This document shows positions 43,735 through 52,985 of a stretch of 64,000 nt of DNA, piece after piece (the stretch's first letter is position 1; each line of letters begins with the position of its first letter). A model generated the notes under the pieces. It had not been told where the DNA came from, made no database searches, and was given only the letters and a program-made list of their open reading frames with translations. The DNA is taken from NCBI RefSeq assembly GCF_000422445.1, contig NZ_KE383838.1, positions 124,001-188,000 on the forward strand. The letters are read 5' to 3'. The stretch is from Paenibacillus assamensis DSM 18201 (GTDB lineage Bacteria; Bacillota; Bacilli; Paenibacillales; Paenibacillaceae). Both the position numbers and the translations under genes were made by a program.

Positions 43735-44384
43735 GATGTTCCGACTTATAACCATTCGTAAATTACTACTATCATACCATTAATAATATGGAAATAACCA
43801 TCATGATCCCCAGGAATATCCACGTTTGATTTTAAAATTATATTTTTTATATCTAACAAAGGAAAACGATTAACTACAAACCACAGGCGGTCATATCATG
43901 TGATTTTTCACCACATTTCAATGTAGCATATTTAAATTTTGTCATATGACACTATACCGCTATGCAATATGACAGCCGCTTGTCTATCCTTAGCAAGCAA
44001 TCATCTATTTCCTATTGATAAAGTTCTGAAAAGAAGGTTACACTTGCGATAGTGACACACGCTCATAGCCGTTGATTTGATAGACCACTTGCCGATTTGA
44101 AAAATCAATCAAAAATGCGCACTAATGGTTTGGATATTGAAATTATTACCCGGGAAAAGGTCACACAAAAGAGGGGCACACTATTTAAGCAAATCGATTC
44201 TGAATGATGTTATTTATTTTCAACTCTACATCTATCATTCTTCTCGTTTTTACCTACCATAAAGCTATTTTCATCACTTGAGTATTGAAGCAATGCAAGT
44301 ACGCCCCTTACAATCCATAACTGAATGTTTTTCATCAAATAATGCCTAACAGAAATCGGTATTGTATGTTATGTACGCTTCATG
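43735..44384. other. 650-nt region without recognised gene
   Basis: AT-rich, no ribosome-binding-site-led frame, no tRNA or clear structured element seen. It separates two pieces of degraded genes and may itself be decayed sequence. Confidence 0.4.
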
Positions 44385-44630
44385 TCAGCTGTATCCTAAG
44401 TCAGATTTGTTTGTCATCATCCTCGGGCAGATATGGTCATTTTCTAACATTGCAGCGATTATGTATTCATTAATGCCTTGTACTCTATTCTTCAATCTTC
44501 GAAGGACCCATTCCCGCTGCTCCGATACAATATGATATGCATCTGAAATGCTGCCTTTATTGATTGATCGATAACTTTCGATTTGCCCAATAGCATAATT
44601 AGAGCGTATTCCTTCTATATTATTTTGCAT
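44385..44630 (-). pseudogene. 5' fragment of an aminoglycoside-phosphotransferase-like gene
   Basis: ATG 44630 behind GGGAGGAA starts an 81-residue frame. The segment SYRSINKGSISDAYHIVSE, then REWVLRRLKNRVQGINEYIIAAMLEND, corresponds to the N-terminal lobe of APH/ChoK-type kinases. The frame stops at residue 81 and the catalytic HGD loop and C-lobe are missing downstream. Hence a truncated gene, though the ribosome binding site is intact and a short peptide could be made. Confidence 0.6.
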
Positions 44631-44677
44631 AAAGTGTTCCTCCCACGATTTACCTCCCAGCAATATTCCAGTCAAAG

Positions 44678-44717
44678 TAAAACGGCCTCCGTACCATGAA
44701 ATTCAGAACGAAGGCCG
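44678..44717 (-). terminator. Terminator after mqo
   Basis: CGGCCTTCGT pairs with ACGGAGGCCG, followed by TTTTACTTT on the minus strand. Confidence 0.85.
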
Positions 44718-44751
44718 CTTAACTTAATCATATATTTTGTAAACTCCCGTC

Positions 44752-46254
44752 TTACACAACGGGTTGCGGTTCACTATGTAAATCAAGTGCACGCGCTGTT
44801 ACTGCATGAATTTCCTTGATAAGTTCAGGGTTTTGCACAAGTGACACGCCATAGGACGGAATCATCTCTTTTATTTTAGGCTCCCACTCGCTCATATGCT
44901 GCGGGAAACATCTTTGCATAACTTCCAGCATAACTTGAACAGCCGTAGAAGCACCAGGAGAAGCACCAAGCAAAGCAGCGATTGAACCATCTGCAGCAGT
45001 TATAACTTCCGTTCCAAATTGAAGCGTACCTTTACCGCCCTCAGCAGTATCCTTAATTACCTGTACACGTTGACCTGCTACTACCAAATCCCAGTCTTCA
45101 CTCTTAGCATCTGGTACAAACCCACGCAAATCTGCCATACGCTGTTCCTTCGATAACATGACTTGCTGGATCAAATACTTCGTTAATGGAACATTTTTAG
45201 CTCCTGCCGCTAGCATCGTTACGAGATTATGCGGTTTAACGGAAGTTACTAGATCAAAGATAGAACCTGTTTTTAAAAACTTAGGCGAAAAGCCTGCAAA
45301 CGGTCCAAAGAGCAACGTCTTCTTGTTGTCGATATATCTAGTATCCAAATGCGGCACAGACATTGGCGGCGCACCAACTGGTGCTTTACCATATACTTTT
45401 GCATGATGTTGCTCAATCACTTCTGGGTTGTTGCATGCCATAAAGAGGCCGCTGACTGGGAAACCGCCGATAGCTTTACCTTCAGGAATACCGGATTTTT
45501 GCAGCAAATGCAAGCTTCCGCCCCCGCCCCCAATAAATACGAACTTGGCAACATGACGTTCCACCTTACCGGTGTCGACATTTCGCACTTTCAATTCCCA
45601 TAAGCCATCGCTCGTACGTTTTATATCATCAACGCTTTGCTTATATTCAATATTAACATTCTTAGTCTCTAAATAATCAAGCAAGAGTCGCGTTAAAGCG
45701 CCAAAGTTGACATCCGTTCCGGAATCAATCTTCGTTGCTGCAATAGGCTCATTCGATGTACGGCCTTTCATAATAAGCGGAATCCATTTTTCCAGTGTTG
45801 CTGGATCGTCAGAATACTCCATTCCTTGGAACAAAGGATTGTTTGACAGCGCTTCAAAACGATTTTTCAAAAACGCTACATTTTTCTCTCCTTGTACCAT
45901 ACTCATATGAGGCAATGGCATAATAAAGTCCTGAGGATTGCGTATCAAACTACTGCTTACAAGATATGACCAAAATTGCATCGATACTTGGAACTGCTCG
46001 TTAATTTTAACAGCCTTGCTAATGTCTACGGTTCCATCTGGTTTCTCGGAAGTGTAGTTAAGCTCACATAGTGCAGCATGCCCTGTACCTGCATTGTTCC
46101 ACTCGTTAGAGCTTTCCTCACCTGCGTTAGCAAGCTTCTCAAATACTTTCATTTCCCACTCTGGTGCCAATTCTTTAAGCAATGTCCCCAACGTTGCACT
46201 CATAATGCCAGCACCAATTAAAATAACGTCTGTTTTCGTTTGTTTGTTACTCAT
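44752..46254 (-). CDS. mqo: Malate:quinone oxidoreductase
   Basis: FAD-dependent peripheral membrane enzyme of 500 residues oxidising L-malate to oxaloacetate and passing electrons to the quinone pool. Rossmann FAD motif [14 protein letters not shown] at about residues 10-23; [23 protein letters not shown] at about 46-68; [32 protein letters not shown] at about 241-272; C-terminal [16 protein letters not shown]. All are hallmark Mqo motifs. AAGGACGG precedes the ATG. Its own terminator follows. The long leader region upstream (46255-46979) contains an additional intrinsic terminator. Confidence 0.97.
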   Translation of the reverse strand: MSNKQTKTDVILIGAGIMSATLGTLLKELAPEWEMKVFEKLANAGEESSNEWNNAGTGHAALCELNYTSEKPDGTVDISKAVKINEQFQVSMQFWSYLVSSSLIRNPQDFIMPLPHMSMVQGEKNVAFLKNRFEALSNNPLFQGMEYSDDPATLEKWIPLIMKGRTSNEPIAATKIDSGTDVNFGALTRLLLDYLETKNVNIEYKQSVDDIKRTSDGLWELKVRNVDTGKVERHVAKFVFIGGGGGSLHLLQKSGIPEGKAIGGFPVSGLFMACNNPEVIEQHHAKVYGKAPVGAPPMSVPHLDTRYIDNKKTLLFGPFAGFSPKFLKTGSIFDLVTSVKPHNLVTMLAAGAKNVPLTKYLIQQVMLSKEQRMADLRGFVPDAKSEDWDLVVAGQRVQVIKDTAEGGKGTLQFGTEVITAADGSIAALLGASPGASTAVQVMLEVMQRCFPQHMSEWEPKIKEMIPSYGVSLVQNPELIKEIHAVTARALDLHSEPQPVV

Positions 46255-46979
46255 TTTTTACCGTCCTTACACGCTAATATTTGTAGTTACTGTTGTAGGT
46301 TCTCTAGCTGCATGGTCTCTCACTATGATTTATAGTTTAAAATAATTACGTTTATAGGCTATGAAAAATCCGGTAAATTGCAGTGATAACATTCTGTTAC
46401 CGTTAGGTAGTGAGAATTTCTCTACAAACCCTAGGCATACACAAAAACCAAGGCCTGAACCCCATTTTGCATGGGTAGTGGCTTTGGCTGGCAGTTTTCT
46501 TGGAAAAGCCGCCATTCAAGTTCCTTAGTTGCGCTTGTTATTCTTAATTTTGGACATGAAAAATGATTCTCGAAAATATGGTACCACCAGTCTTGATTAG
46601 CGAGCATCCCCAATATGCTGCTCATCAACGACTTAAAAAAAGCAATCTTAACACCAAAAATCAACCTGAGCTCATCTGCTCAGGGGAAAATGGAATGTCT
46701 AGACCCCCTTTTTAAACTATTGATGGACCCTCCTCAATTTACTAAGAAATCAGAGATTTGTCATTCATTGAAGATTACTATTATCATATCATATCTATAT
46801 CCAATTGTTAGTATTGATTTTCACATTATCGTAAACAATTCTTCGAAATTCGTCATTTTTGACACATTTCTGCATACATAACGAGATAATAAGCATATAC
46901 ATGATTTATTTATACCTACTGAAGTAATATGCATACTTATTCAGACTTATGTATTCCTTCCATTTTTAAGCACAAAAAA
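46255..46979. other. Long non-coding region upstream of mqo
   Basis: About 725 nt with no supported gene. It contains a minus-strand intrinsic terminator (46445-46497) and, 85 nt before it, the word GGTGGTACC. A possible leader RNA or small RNA, or decayed sequence. Confidence 0.4.
46445..46497 (-). terminator. Orphan terminator in the region upstream of mqo
   Basis: On the minus strand CCAAAGCC pairs with GGCCTTGG around an inner CCCAT/ATGGG hairpin, followed by TTTTTGTG. It lies about 190 nt before the mqo start with no gene upstream of it, so it probably ends a leader or small RNA transcript. Confidence 0.6.
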
Positions 46980-46995
46980 ACGCCCTATCAGGCGT
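46973..46995 (-). terminator. Terminator after DinB gene
   Basis: ACGCC-TGATAG-GGCGT followed by TTTTTTTG on the minus strand, 8 nt behind the DinB stop. Confidence 0.8.
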
Positions 46996-47002
46996 CAAAG
47001 GG

Positions 47003-47506
47003 TTAACCAGCATCTATAATTTCACGAATCTGCTTCATATGCCTTTGCTCATGTATGTACAGTGACTTAACCCATTCCAATAGTGACAACTCCTGAAAAG
47101 CCGGGTGTTTAAAATATCTTCTGCTTAGAACCGACGGATCTTCTAAAGAGTGTAATAATTCGTATAGTTTGTGACGCGAGTTAGATAGTCTTTTCAAGAT
47201 TTCATGGCATCCTAAGTACTCTTGCATCGGTTTCACCATATCAGGTGCTTCAAATTTTTTACTTCTATCCAGCAGAACTTCTATTGGTTTACTTTCGACA
47301 AATGAGTCCTCATTGCTCTTTAACCCTTTTCTTATGGCTACGACATACAATTCTTCTACCGTACATAGATGTTCACCTATTTGACTAACACTCCAACTGC
47401 TTGCGTCTTTCCTTTTATGTAACTGCTCTTCATTTAATCCACTGAGTATTTCTACTAATTCGTCTCTTGTATCATCTAAATGCTGCATAATAGACTGTAG
47501 TTCCAT
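47003..47506 (-). CDS. DinB family protein
   Basis: Four-helix bundle protein of 167 residues from the DinB/YfiT superfamily, putative metal-dependent thiol S-transferases or hydrolases. Metal-ligand histidines fit GEHLCTVEELY (about residue 47) and LYIHEQRHMKQI (two His, about 153-157). N-terminal IMQHLDDTRDELVEILSGLNEEQLHKR is typical. ATG 47506 is 8 nt from AAGGGGAG; ATG 47512 would be too close. Biochemical role unknown, perhaps bacillithiol-dependent detoxification by family analogy. Confidence 0.88.
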   Translation of the reverse strand: MELQSIMQHLDDTRDELVEILSGLNEEQLHKRKDASSWSVSQIGEHLCTVEELYVVAIRKGLKSNEDSFVESKPIEVLLDRSKKFEAPDMVKPMQEYLGCHEILKRLSNSRHKLYELLHSLEDPSVLSRRYFKHPAFQELSLLEWVKSLYIHEQRHMKQIREIIDAG

Positions 47507-47637
47507 GAACATCTCCCCTTCCTATCATGTAAGTACTCCCGTTACTACGTGCGTGCATCTCCTTGATTAGTAGGGCCTATTAAGTATATGTCGATCATAC
47601 AGGTACGATTCACACGAGCAATCTAAACGATTCCATA

Positions 47638-48060
47638 CTATGTATGAAAAACCTCTTTAACGAACGGTGTAATTTCAAGATTGTGCAAATCATCTAAACA
47701 GATCCACTCAGCTCCAAGCGAATCATGTTGATCACCTTCTGTCTTTAACTGAAAACGATCGCTCAATAATTTAACATCGTAGATAATACCTATGTGATGC
47801 AATTCTTCTAACTGATTCACCTTGAAAGGGTACGTAATGGTATACGAAGTTGCAGTCTTTATTGTACCCTCCAATTCACTTATACCTGTTTCCTCTAGAA
47901 ACTCTCTTTTTAAAGCTTCATAAGGTTGTTCACCAAACTCCATTCTTCCCCCTGGTAAATCCCACTTGCCTGTATGAGGCCCTCTAGATTTCCTTATTAA
48001 CAATATTTTATTGTCCTTTACAAGAATTCCATATACACCGAGCTGGGTATACCTCTCCAT
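47638..48060 (-). CDS. NUDIX hydrolase
   Basis: Protein of 140 residues with intact Nudix box GGRMEFGEQPYEALKREFLEETGI at about residues 37-60. N-terminal VYGILVKDNKILLIRKSRGPHTGKWDLPGG is typical of MutT/ADP-ribose-type subfamilies. AGGTGG lies before the ATG. It lies downstream of rpiA and a 5'-nucleotidase on the same strand with 32 nt to rpiA, so these three may form a nucleotide/pentose salvage operon. Confidence 0.93.
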   Translation of the reverse strand: MERYTQLGVYGILVKDNKILLIRKSRGPHTGKWDLPGGRMEFGEQPYEALKREFLEETGISELEGTIKTATSYTITYPFKVNQLEELHHIGIIYDVKLLSDRFQLKTEGDQHDSLGAEWICLDDLHNLEITPFVKEVFHT

Positions 48061-48092
48061 ATTTCCACCTACTTGTTCTGGTTCATTTATAA

Positions 48093-48761
48093 CTACTTTT
48101 CAAGCTCACTTATTTCTCCACCCTGGTATCCAACTACTACTCGGCTCGTCATATTCACGAACAGTCCGTTATCAACCACACCTGGTATCAAATTAAGCTT
48201 GTTGTGCAGTTGTTGCGGATCTTCAATATGGCCAAAATGACAATCAACGATGTAATTGGAATTGTCCGTTATATAGGTCTCGTTATTGATTTGTCTCAAC
48301 CTCGGTTCACAGCCTAGATCATAAAGCTTTTTTATTGTCACCTCATGCCCAAATGGAACGATCTCAACCGGCAAAGGGAACGCACCTAGACGCTTCACTA
48401 ACTTGCTCTCATCCACGATAACAATAAGTTGTTTACTAGCTGCAGCCACGATCTTCTCTCGTAACAGTGCTCCACCCCCGCCTTTAATGAGATTAAGCTC
48501 CTGATCTACTTCATCCGCACCATCAATTGTAATATCAATCTCATTCATTTCAGAAAAGGAAACCAACGAAACTCCAAGTTCCCGTGCAAGCTCTTCCGAC
48601 TGAATAGATGTAGCAATCGCTTTAATTCGTAGTCCTTCCTGCACTTTTAAACCCAATTTTTGAATAGCCCAATAGGCAGTGGAGCCAGTGCCTAACCCTA
48701 CAACCATCCCATCTTGTATGTAATCCACTGCTCGTTCAGCAGCTATTCGTTTTGTATCCAT
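48093..48761 (-). CDS. rpiA: Ribose-5-phosphate isomerase A
   Basis: Enzyme of 222 residues interconverting ribose-5-phosphate and ribulose-5-phosphate in the pentose phosphate pathway. Motifs VVGLGTGSTAYWAI (about 20-33), TIDGADEVDQELNLIKGGGGALLREKIVA (about 80-108, with catalytic Asp, Glu and Lys region) and DESKLV are diagnostic. AGGTG lies 8 nt before the ATG. Only 18 nt separate it from the 5'-nucleotidase stop, consistent with an operon linking nucleotide dephosphorylation to ribose use. Confidence 0.97.
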   Translation of the reverse strand: MDTKRIAAERAVDYIQDGMVVGLGTGSTAYWAIQKLGLKVQEGLRIKAIATSIQSEELARELGVSLVSFSEMNEIDITIDGADEVDQELNLIKGGGGALLREKIVAAASKQLIVIVDESKLVKRLGAFPLPVEIVPFGHEVTIKKLYDLGCEPRLRQINNETYITDNSNYIVDCHFGHIEDPQQLHNKLNLIPGVVDNGLFVNMTSRVVVGYQGGEISELEK

Positions 48762-48779
48762 ATGTACACCTACTTCTAA

Positions 48780-49697
48780 TTATTTATTCGTTACACCAAA
48801 AGGCACATGAACAGAAGGGAATATTCTCGCTACTCCCTCAATATGGCTAACCTGATCGTCAAAGAAAATATGTGGTTTAAATATGCTTAGTACTCTTTTC
48901 TTCTCAATTCCACCGAGGAAAAATGCCTCATCCACTCGAATATCCAGCTTCCTGAGCGTTGTAATAACTCTCTCGTGCGCAGGAGCATTTCTCGCTGTCG
49001 CAATTGCAATTCTGATCCTCGGTTTATAGGTTGGGTCACTTTGATTTTTGGCAATTACTTTCTTTTGCAGATTCGCGATCTCAGTGAAAAATCGCAACAA
49101 CGGACCAGCAGGCAACGGTTCACCCGCCATATCTCTTTCATGGGAATGAAAGTTCTCCAAGGCGCCGCCCTGAAAAATAGATTCAGCAGAATCATCCGCA
49201 ATAATACCATCAAAATCAAATGCCAAACGCAGCTCCGTATCCTCTTCATCATCAACATATTTCGATGGATAAATACAACCCGCTGGATACCCCCGTTCTA
49301 CCGCCTCTTTTACATCCTTCGGATTACCAGATAAGAACAAACTCGCATTAAATGCGCCCATATATTCAAACGGATTGCTGCCTGCAACAAATACGGCTCT
49401 ACTAATCGACAATCCATAATATTCGATAGATTTGAACACTCTTAATCCCGTATCTGGATCATTTCGGGATAACAAGACAACCTCTACAAGCTGCTCCTGT
49501 GGAGTATTAATACTCAGTAATCTTTTAATTAGAGGGAAAGCAACCCCCATTGCAAACACTTCATTTTCATGCTCTCTTTGATATTTCCGGTAAGCATCCT
49601 CCCCTTTTTCTTGAAATACTTGATCGGATTCCGAAAGATCAAATAAAGCGCTGGAAGCTACAGAAATGACAAATTTGCTTTCAATTTCGTATGGCAT
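48780..49697 (-). CDS. 5'-nucleotidase, cytosolic I (NT5C1) family
   Basis: HAD-like nucleotidase of 305 residues dephosphorylating nucleoside monophosphates. Characteristic sequences are ESKFVISVASSALFDLSESDQVF near the N-terminus, VFVAGSNPFEYMGAFNASLFLSGN, AFDFDGIIADDSAE (about 179-192, catalytic Asp pair of the HAD fold), and IAIATARNAPAHERVITTLR. No signal peptide; cytosolic. It starts an apparent 5'-nucleotidase-rpiA-NUDIX unit. Together with the deo genes elsewhere in the window it fits nucleotide catabolism. Confidence 0.93.
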   Translation of the reverse strand: MPYEIESKFVISVASSALFDLSESDQVFQEKGEDAYRKYQREHENEVFAMGVAFPLIKRLLSINTPQEQLVEVVLLSRNDPDTGLRVFKSIEYYGLSISRAVFVAGSNPFEYMGAFNASLFLSGNPKDVKEAVERGYPAGCIYPSKYVDDEEDTELRLAFDFDGIIADDSAESIFQGGALENFHSHERDMAGEPLPAGPLLRFFTEIANLQKKVIAKNQSDPTYKPRIRIAIATARNAPAHERVITTLRKLDIRVDEAFFLGGIEKKRVLSIFKPHIFFDDQVSHIEGVARIFPSVHVPFGVTNK

Positions 49698-49736
49698 ATA
49701 TCTCTATCCTTTCCTTGCGCACAATTGCATGTAATG

Positions 49737-49841
49737 TTAAAGCCATGAAGAAAATAAAGCGATGACAACAAATAATCCCATAAATGTAATAAAGAAATAT
49801 CCGAATATCCGTATTGATATCACCTCAAGGACCAGGATCAT
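49737..49841 (-). CDS. Small single-span membrane protein downstream of amj
   Basis: A 34-residue frame starting at ATG 49841, 22 nt after the amj stop, with TGAGGAT about 8 nt before. It encodes MILVLEVISIRIFGYFFITF and then MGLFVVIALFSSWL: one long hydrophobic helix with a single basic residue at the N-terminal side. No family recognised. Position suggests a co-transcribed partner of Amj, or a chance frame; evidence is moderate. Confidence 0.4.
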   Translation of the reverse strand: MILVLEVISIRIFGYFFITFMGLFVVIALFSSWL

Positions 49842-49862
49842 GAGAAACTATCCTCACTACGT

Positions 49863-50654
49863 TCAAAAGATCTTCACCATTTCACTTATGAAATACGCGG
49901 CAGGAACGAGCAGCAACTGAGCTAAGATCGTTCCAACAAATCTAGAAGCCATGAGCATGATATAGATTCTGCCAATCTGCTCTTTATACTTCTCATCCTG
50001 GCATGCCTTGTCTGTAAGTAGGCCAATTTGTGGATCAATAAAAATAGTGAGCAGTATAGTCGCAATCCCGTTAATTAGACCGGATGCTTGCGAGGCCGAA
50101 GTACTCAATTCAGGCACCAAGTGAGCCGCATATAAAGATGCTAATACACCTACGGAGTAGATGCCTGTGACGAGTATGTTCAACATGATGAATCGCTTCG
50201 GAATTCCTAGGTAACGAAAGTTAGAAATACGAAAAGACGGCTTTCTCACATAGTGCTTCGCGTTCTTTATTTGTCCAATGGTAACACTCGAAATCATCTT
50301 CGGAAGAGAACCAGCAAGCTGCAGCTTCAAGATTACCCTTTCCCAAATACGAGCAAACGTCGGAGACAGCAATATTGCGAGCAGAGTGCCTATGGATGCG
50401 GCGATAAGGATCATTCTAAGATATTCTAATACGTCAAATGTAGGCTCAATCTTGGCATAGTCGATGAATTTGGCTGTCATCGGTGCTTGTATCAGATTGG
50501 CTGTTCTTGAAACTAATAAAATAATTCCCGTTAAAGATAGTGCAACTGCCAATTTATTGACCCTAATCCCAGCCAAGCGCAGTGAATAAGATAAGGTTTC
50601 AAACATGTGTATAATCATCGTTAATATACATACAACAAATAGACTTTGTAACAT
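49863..50654 (-). CDS. amj: Lipid II flippase Amj (DUF2837/YdaH family)
   Basis: Polytopic membrane protein of 263 residues that moves lipid II across the membrane, an alternative to MurJ induced by envelope stress in Bacillus. Family pattern: an early MIIHMFETLSYSLRLAGIRVNKLAVALSLTGIILLVSRTANLIQAPM stretch, central IGTLLAILLSPTFARIWER, and late INGIATILLTIFIDPQIGLLTDKA and SRFVGTILAQLLLVPAAYFIS. Six to seven TM segments. ATG 50660 is only 2 nt from GGAGA, so ATG 50654 is preferred. Expression control cannot be read with confidence. Confidence 0.92.
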   Translation of the reverse strand: MLQSLFVVCILTMIIHMFETLSYSLRLAGIRVNKLAVALSLTGIILLVSRTANLIQAPMTAKFIDYAKIEPTFDVLEYLRMILIAASIGTLLAILLSPTFARIWERVILKLQLAGSLPKMISSVTIGQIKNAKHYVRKPSFRISNFRYLGIPKRFIMLNILVTGIYSVGVLASLYAAHLVPELSTSASQASGLINGIATILLTIFIDPQIGLLTDKACQDEKYKEQIGRIYIMLMASRFVGTILAQLLLVPAAYFISEMVKIF

Positions 50655-50727
50655 TTTCATATCTCCATGTAAAAAGAATATAGTATTAGCATTTTTATAG
50701 CATGTTGCTGCTGCAATTATAAACGAA

Positions 50728-50764
50728 TAACCCTACCTTAGATACCTCTTATCTTCGGCAGGGT
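50728..50764 (-). terminator. Terminator after GrpB-like gene
   Basis: ACCCTGCCGAAGATA pairs with TATCTAAGGTAGGGT, followed by TATTCGTTT on the minus strand. Shares the CCTTAGATA...CTTATCTT core with the terminator at 52993. Confidence 0.7.
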
Positions 50765-50857
50765 CGTCTGTTGTCTGTATAGCCACTTGCTCTATTGTAC
50801 ATTTAAATAGCAGATGATGTAAGCACCGTTTTGTGAATGAACGGTAATATACAATTA

Positions 50858-51376
50858 CTATTTCCCTTGGTTAGCTTCCAGTATGATTCTATTTATAAAT
50901 TCTGTCTTTAAATCCGCATAAGCTAGCTTATTCGTCGAGTGTTCATTTGCTAGTTTTTGTTTAAGGTTTTGATACTCGTTCCTTACCTCTTCATTTTCTC
51001 TTAAATAATCTCTTAACGTCAGCTGATTATCCAGATACTCGCTACCAGTCTGATACATATGGATTTGATATGTTCTAGGCTCACCTTTAATAAAATAATG
51101 CCGATCAGGCAGCACATCGGTTCCTCTGTATACGTATCCAAGTCTCTCCAACCCAGATATACAATGAATCCCGTCATCAAATGACTTTAGCTCTATCGCA
51201 ATGTCTATAATCGGCTTCGCGCTTAAGCCTTTTATTGCAGTACTCCCTATGTGATGAATCGCCACGATGCTACCATTCACTTCGCACCTAATTTTGCTCT
51301 TTTCTTCATTAAATTCAATTTCCCATTGTTCCGTCCAAGGAACGAGGTAAACTTGGCCTTTTGGTAACCCGAGCAT
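50858..51376 (-). CDS. GrpB family nucleotidyltransferase-like protein
   Basis: Protein of 172 residues of the UPF0157/GrpB family. Nucleotidyltransferase-like core with VAIHHIGSTAIKGLSAKPIIDIAIEL (about 38-63), where the HIGST and DI motifs correspond to the family's active-site region, and RTYQIHMYQTGS further on. ATG 51376 has AAGGATGAG upstream; ATG 51385 overlaps that ribosome binding site. Biochemical function of the family is unknown. It lies directly downstream of a decayed GNAT gene. Confidence 0.9.
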   Translation of the reverse strand: MLGLPKGQVYLVPWTEQWEIEFNEEKSKIRCEVNGSIVAIHHIGSTAIKGLSAKPIIDIAIELKSFDDGIHCISGLERLGYVYRGTDVLPDRHYFIKGEPRTYQIHMYQTGSEYLDNQLTLRDYLRENEEVRNEYQNLKQKLANEHSTNKLAYADLKTEFINRIILEANQGK

Positions 51377-51396
51377 TGATCTCATCCTTTTTCACA

Positions 51397-51887
51397 TTAA
51401 CCTTTTCTTTGATGCTCTTCTAAAATGTCGAAATCTTCGATCTTCGCTATGTTTTCCAGTAGCATAAGTTCACAATTCCCAACTGGTATGTCTGTAACAT
51501 AACAAACGTATAAATCTAACGGATTACTCGCCACCTGATAAACTTTTGATTTACGCTCAATTCTTCTTGTCGCGAAGTCCAATCCCATAGATTGTTGGCA
51601 TGCTAATATATCGACCTCCTTACCATGGGCAACTTCTCCAGTATCTCGTTATCCACATCAAAGTTCATTTCTATTCGTAAAAAATCCTTATTTTGTTCTT
51701 TACGCAATGTAAGCTCATTTATAATGACTTCTGCTAAATTAGCACTTTTCTCTTTTATTAACGTACAATTACGCGAATACATATCAGGAATCTCATCATC
51801 CCAAAATCGAATAAGGTGTTCTTCCTCATGGCTTTGTGAAAATAATTTGGTGTATGAAATTTCTGCATTTATTTGTTGTGTATTCAT
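51397..51887 (-). pseudogene. Decayed GNAT acetyltransferase gene
   Basis: Two frames cover one family member. 51887-51603 gives the N-terminal half (ISYTKLFSQSHEEEHLIRFWDDEIPDMYSRN to FDVDNEILEKLPM). 51588-51397 resumes in another frame with GLDFATRRIERKSKVYQV, then CYVTDIPVGNCELML, then IAKIEDFDILEEHQRKG, where the acetyl-CoA loop begins and the reading stops. So there is an internal deletion or frameshift near 51600 and loss of the C-terminal catalytic end. Confidence 0.8.
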
Positions 51888-51915
51888 GATGGATGATGTC
51901 CTCCTGATAAAAATG

Positions 51916-52323
51916 TTATCGTTCCATATGCATCATCATTCCGGTAGTAAATTTCTTAAATCCTAATGATTCATAGTAAGGTATCAAACTTTCGATGCAC
52001 ATAAGCTGAGGAATCACTCGATGTTCCACACAATGTTGAGTTAACCTTTTTACGATTTCTTTACCGATGCCTTGTAGTTGATAGCTCGGCAGAACGCATA
52101 TCCCGCATATCACACCAGTAATGACACCATCTGATATGACGCGCCCCATAGCAACTAGCTGATGATTATCATAGACATATACGGCATGCCAACTCCCACT
52201 GCACATTTGCTGTACTTCATCTTTAGTGAGATGAAGGGAGTTCCACCCTAGCGCTTCATAAAGGTCAACTAAGTCTTGAAAACTTCCTGGAGGCTCGATC
52301 GAATAATGTACTGCTTTTCCCAA
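51916..52323 (-). CDS. GNAT family N-acetyltransferase
   Basis: Small acetyltransferase, 135 residues from TTG 52323, which follows GGAAGGTGATAAC with ideal spacing; longer frames begin inside the preceding gene's stop region. Core motif ICVLPSYQLQGIGKEIVKRL (about 76-95) carries the Q-x-x-G-x-G/A acetyl-CoA loop, followed by CIESLIPYYESLGFKKF. C-terminal MMMHMER ends the typical last strand. Substrate unknown. Forms a probable two-gene unit with the RimJ-like gene just upstream. Confidence 0.88.
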   Translation of the reverse strand: MGKAVHYSIEPPGSFQDLVDLYEALGWNSLHLTKDEVQQMCSGSWHAVYVYDNHQLVAMGRVISDGVITGVICGICVLPSYQLQGIGKEIVKRLTQHCVEHRVIPQLMCIESLIPYYESLGFKKFTTGMMMHMER

Positions 52324-52368
52324 GTTATCACCTTCCGAACTCCTTAGAATGAGTGCTGTAAATTTCAA

Positions 52369-52914
52369 TCAGTGCATCTCTTCATTTAGTAGAACCATAT
52401 GTATATGGTCTTCCCATACCCCTTTTATTTTCAAATACTTTCGAGCCAGTCCTTCGTGTTCAAATCCGAGCTTTTCAACCACTCTTATAGACGCCTTATT
52501 CCTAGGCATAATGTTGGCCTCAATTCGATGTAGTTGTAATTGTTGAAAAGCCACATCAATAACTGCTCGTAAAGCATCCGTCATGATTCCTTTCCCTTGC
52601 TCCCGCTCATCTATTCGGTATCCTAAATGACAAGATTGAAAAGCGCCTCTTACGATGTTGCTGAGCGCTATCGATCCAATAATCGTATCCTCCTTAAAGA
52701 GCCAAACCTTAAAGAGATTGCCTTGTTGAATTATGCTAAATTCTTCGCGAAGCAGTGTTTGATGATATTCTATGCTGTAATAATCAGCATTTCGTTCGAC
52801 TTCCCATGGCTTCAGAAAGCCTTGATTCCTAATTACAAAGTCCAATACTTCTTTAGCATTCGTCTCGCCGATAACTTTCAACGATACACGGTCATTAATC
52901 CATATAGGCTTCAT
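52369..52914 (-). CDS. RimJ/RimL-type GNAT acetyltransferase
   Basis: Acetyltransferase of 181 residues of the ribosomal-protein-acetylating subgroup. Pattern: VSLKVIGETNAKEVLDFVIRN at the start, central GYRIDEREQGKGIMTDALRAVIDVAFQQLQLHRIEANIMPRNKASIRVVEKLGFEHEGLARKYLKIKGVWEDHIHMVLL. The acetyl-CoA loop (EQGKGIM) and IEANIMPRNKASIRVVEKLGF are hallmark. AAGGAG lies 8 nt before ATG 52914; the earlier ATG has none. The target is likely a ribosomal protein N-terminus (RimJ-type) by family. Confidence 0.92.
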   Translation of the reverse strand: MKPIWINDRVSLKVIGETNAKEVLDFVIRNQGFLKPWEVERNADYYSIEYHQTLLREEFSIIQQGNLFKVWLFKEDTIIGSIALSNIVRGAFQSCHLGYRIDEREQGKGIMTDALRAVIDVAFQQLQLHRIEANIMPRNKASIRVVEKLGFEHEGLARKYLKIKGVWEDHIHMVLLNEEMH

Positions 52915-52985
52915 CAAATGGCTCCTTAACAATTGTGTTGGTTAGACATATATAGCAACTTGTACGTCCAACATACATTTTCAAA

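Noticed and set aside
46570-46600. GGTGGTACC on the minus strand, resembling a T-box core
   Set aside because: The downstream GCG and the AANNAGGG context are absent, no Stem I elements were seen, and mqo is not a T-box-regulated type of gene.
46431-46664. 77-codon minus-strand frame upstream of mqo
   Set aside because: No ribosome binding site, no recognisable family, and it runs through the intrinsic terminator, so it is probably chance.
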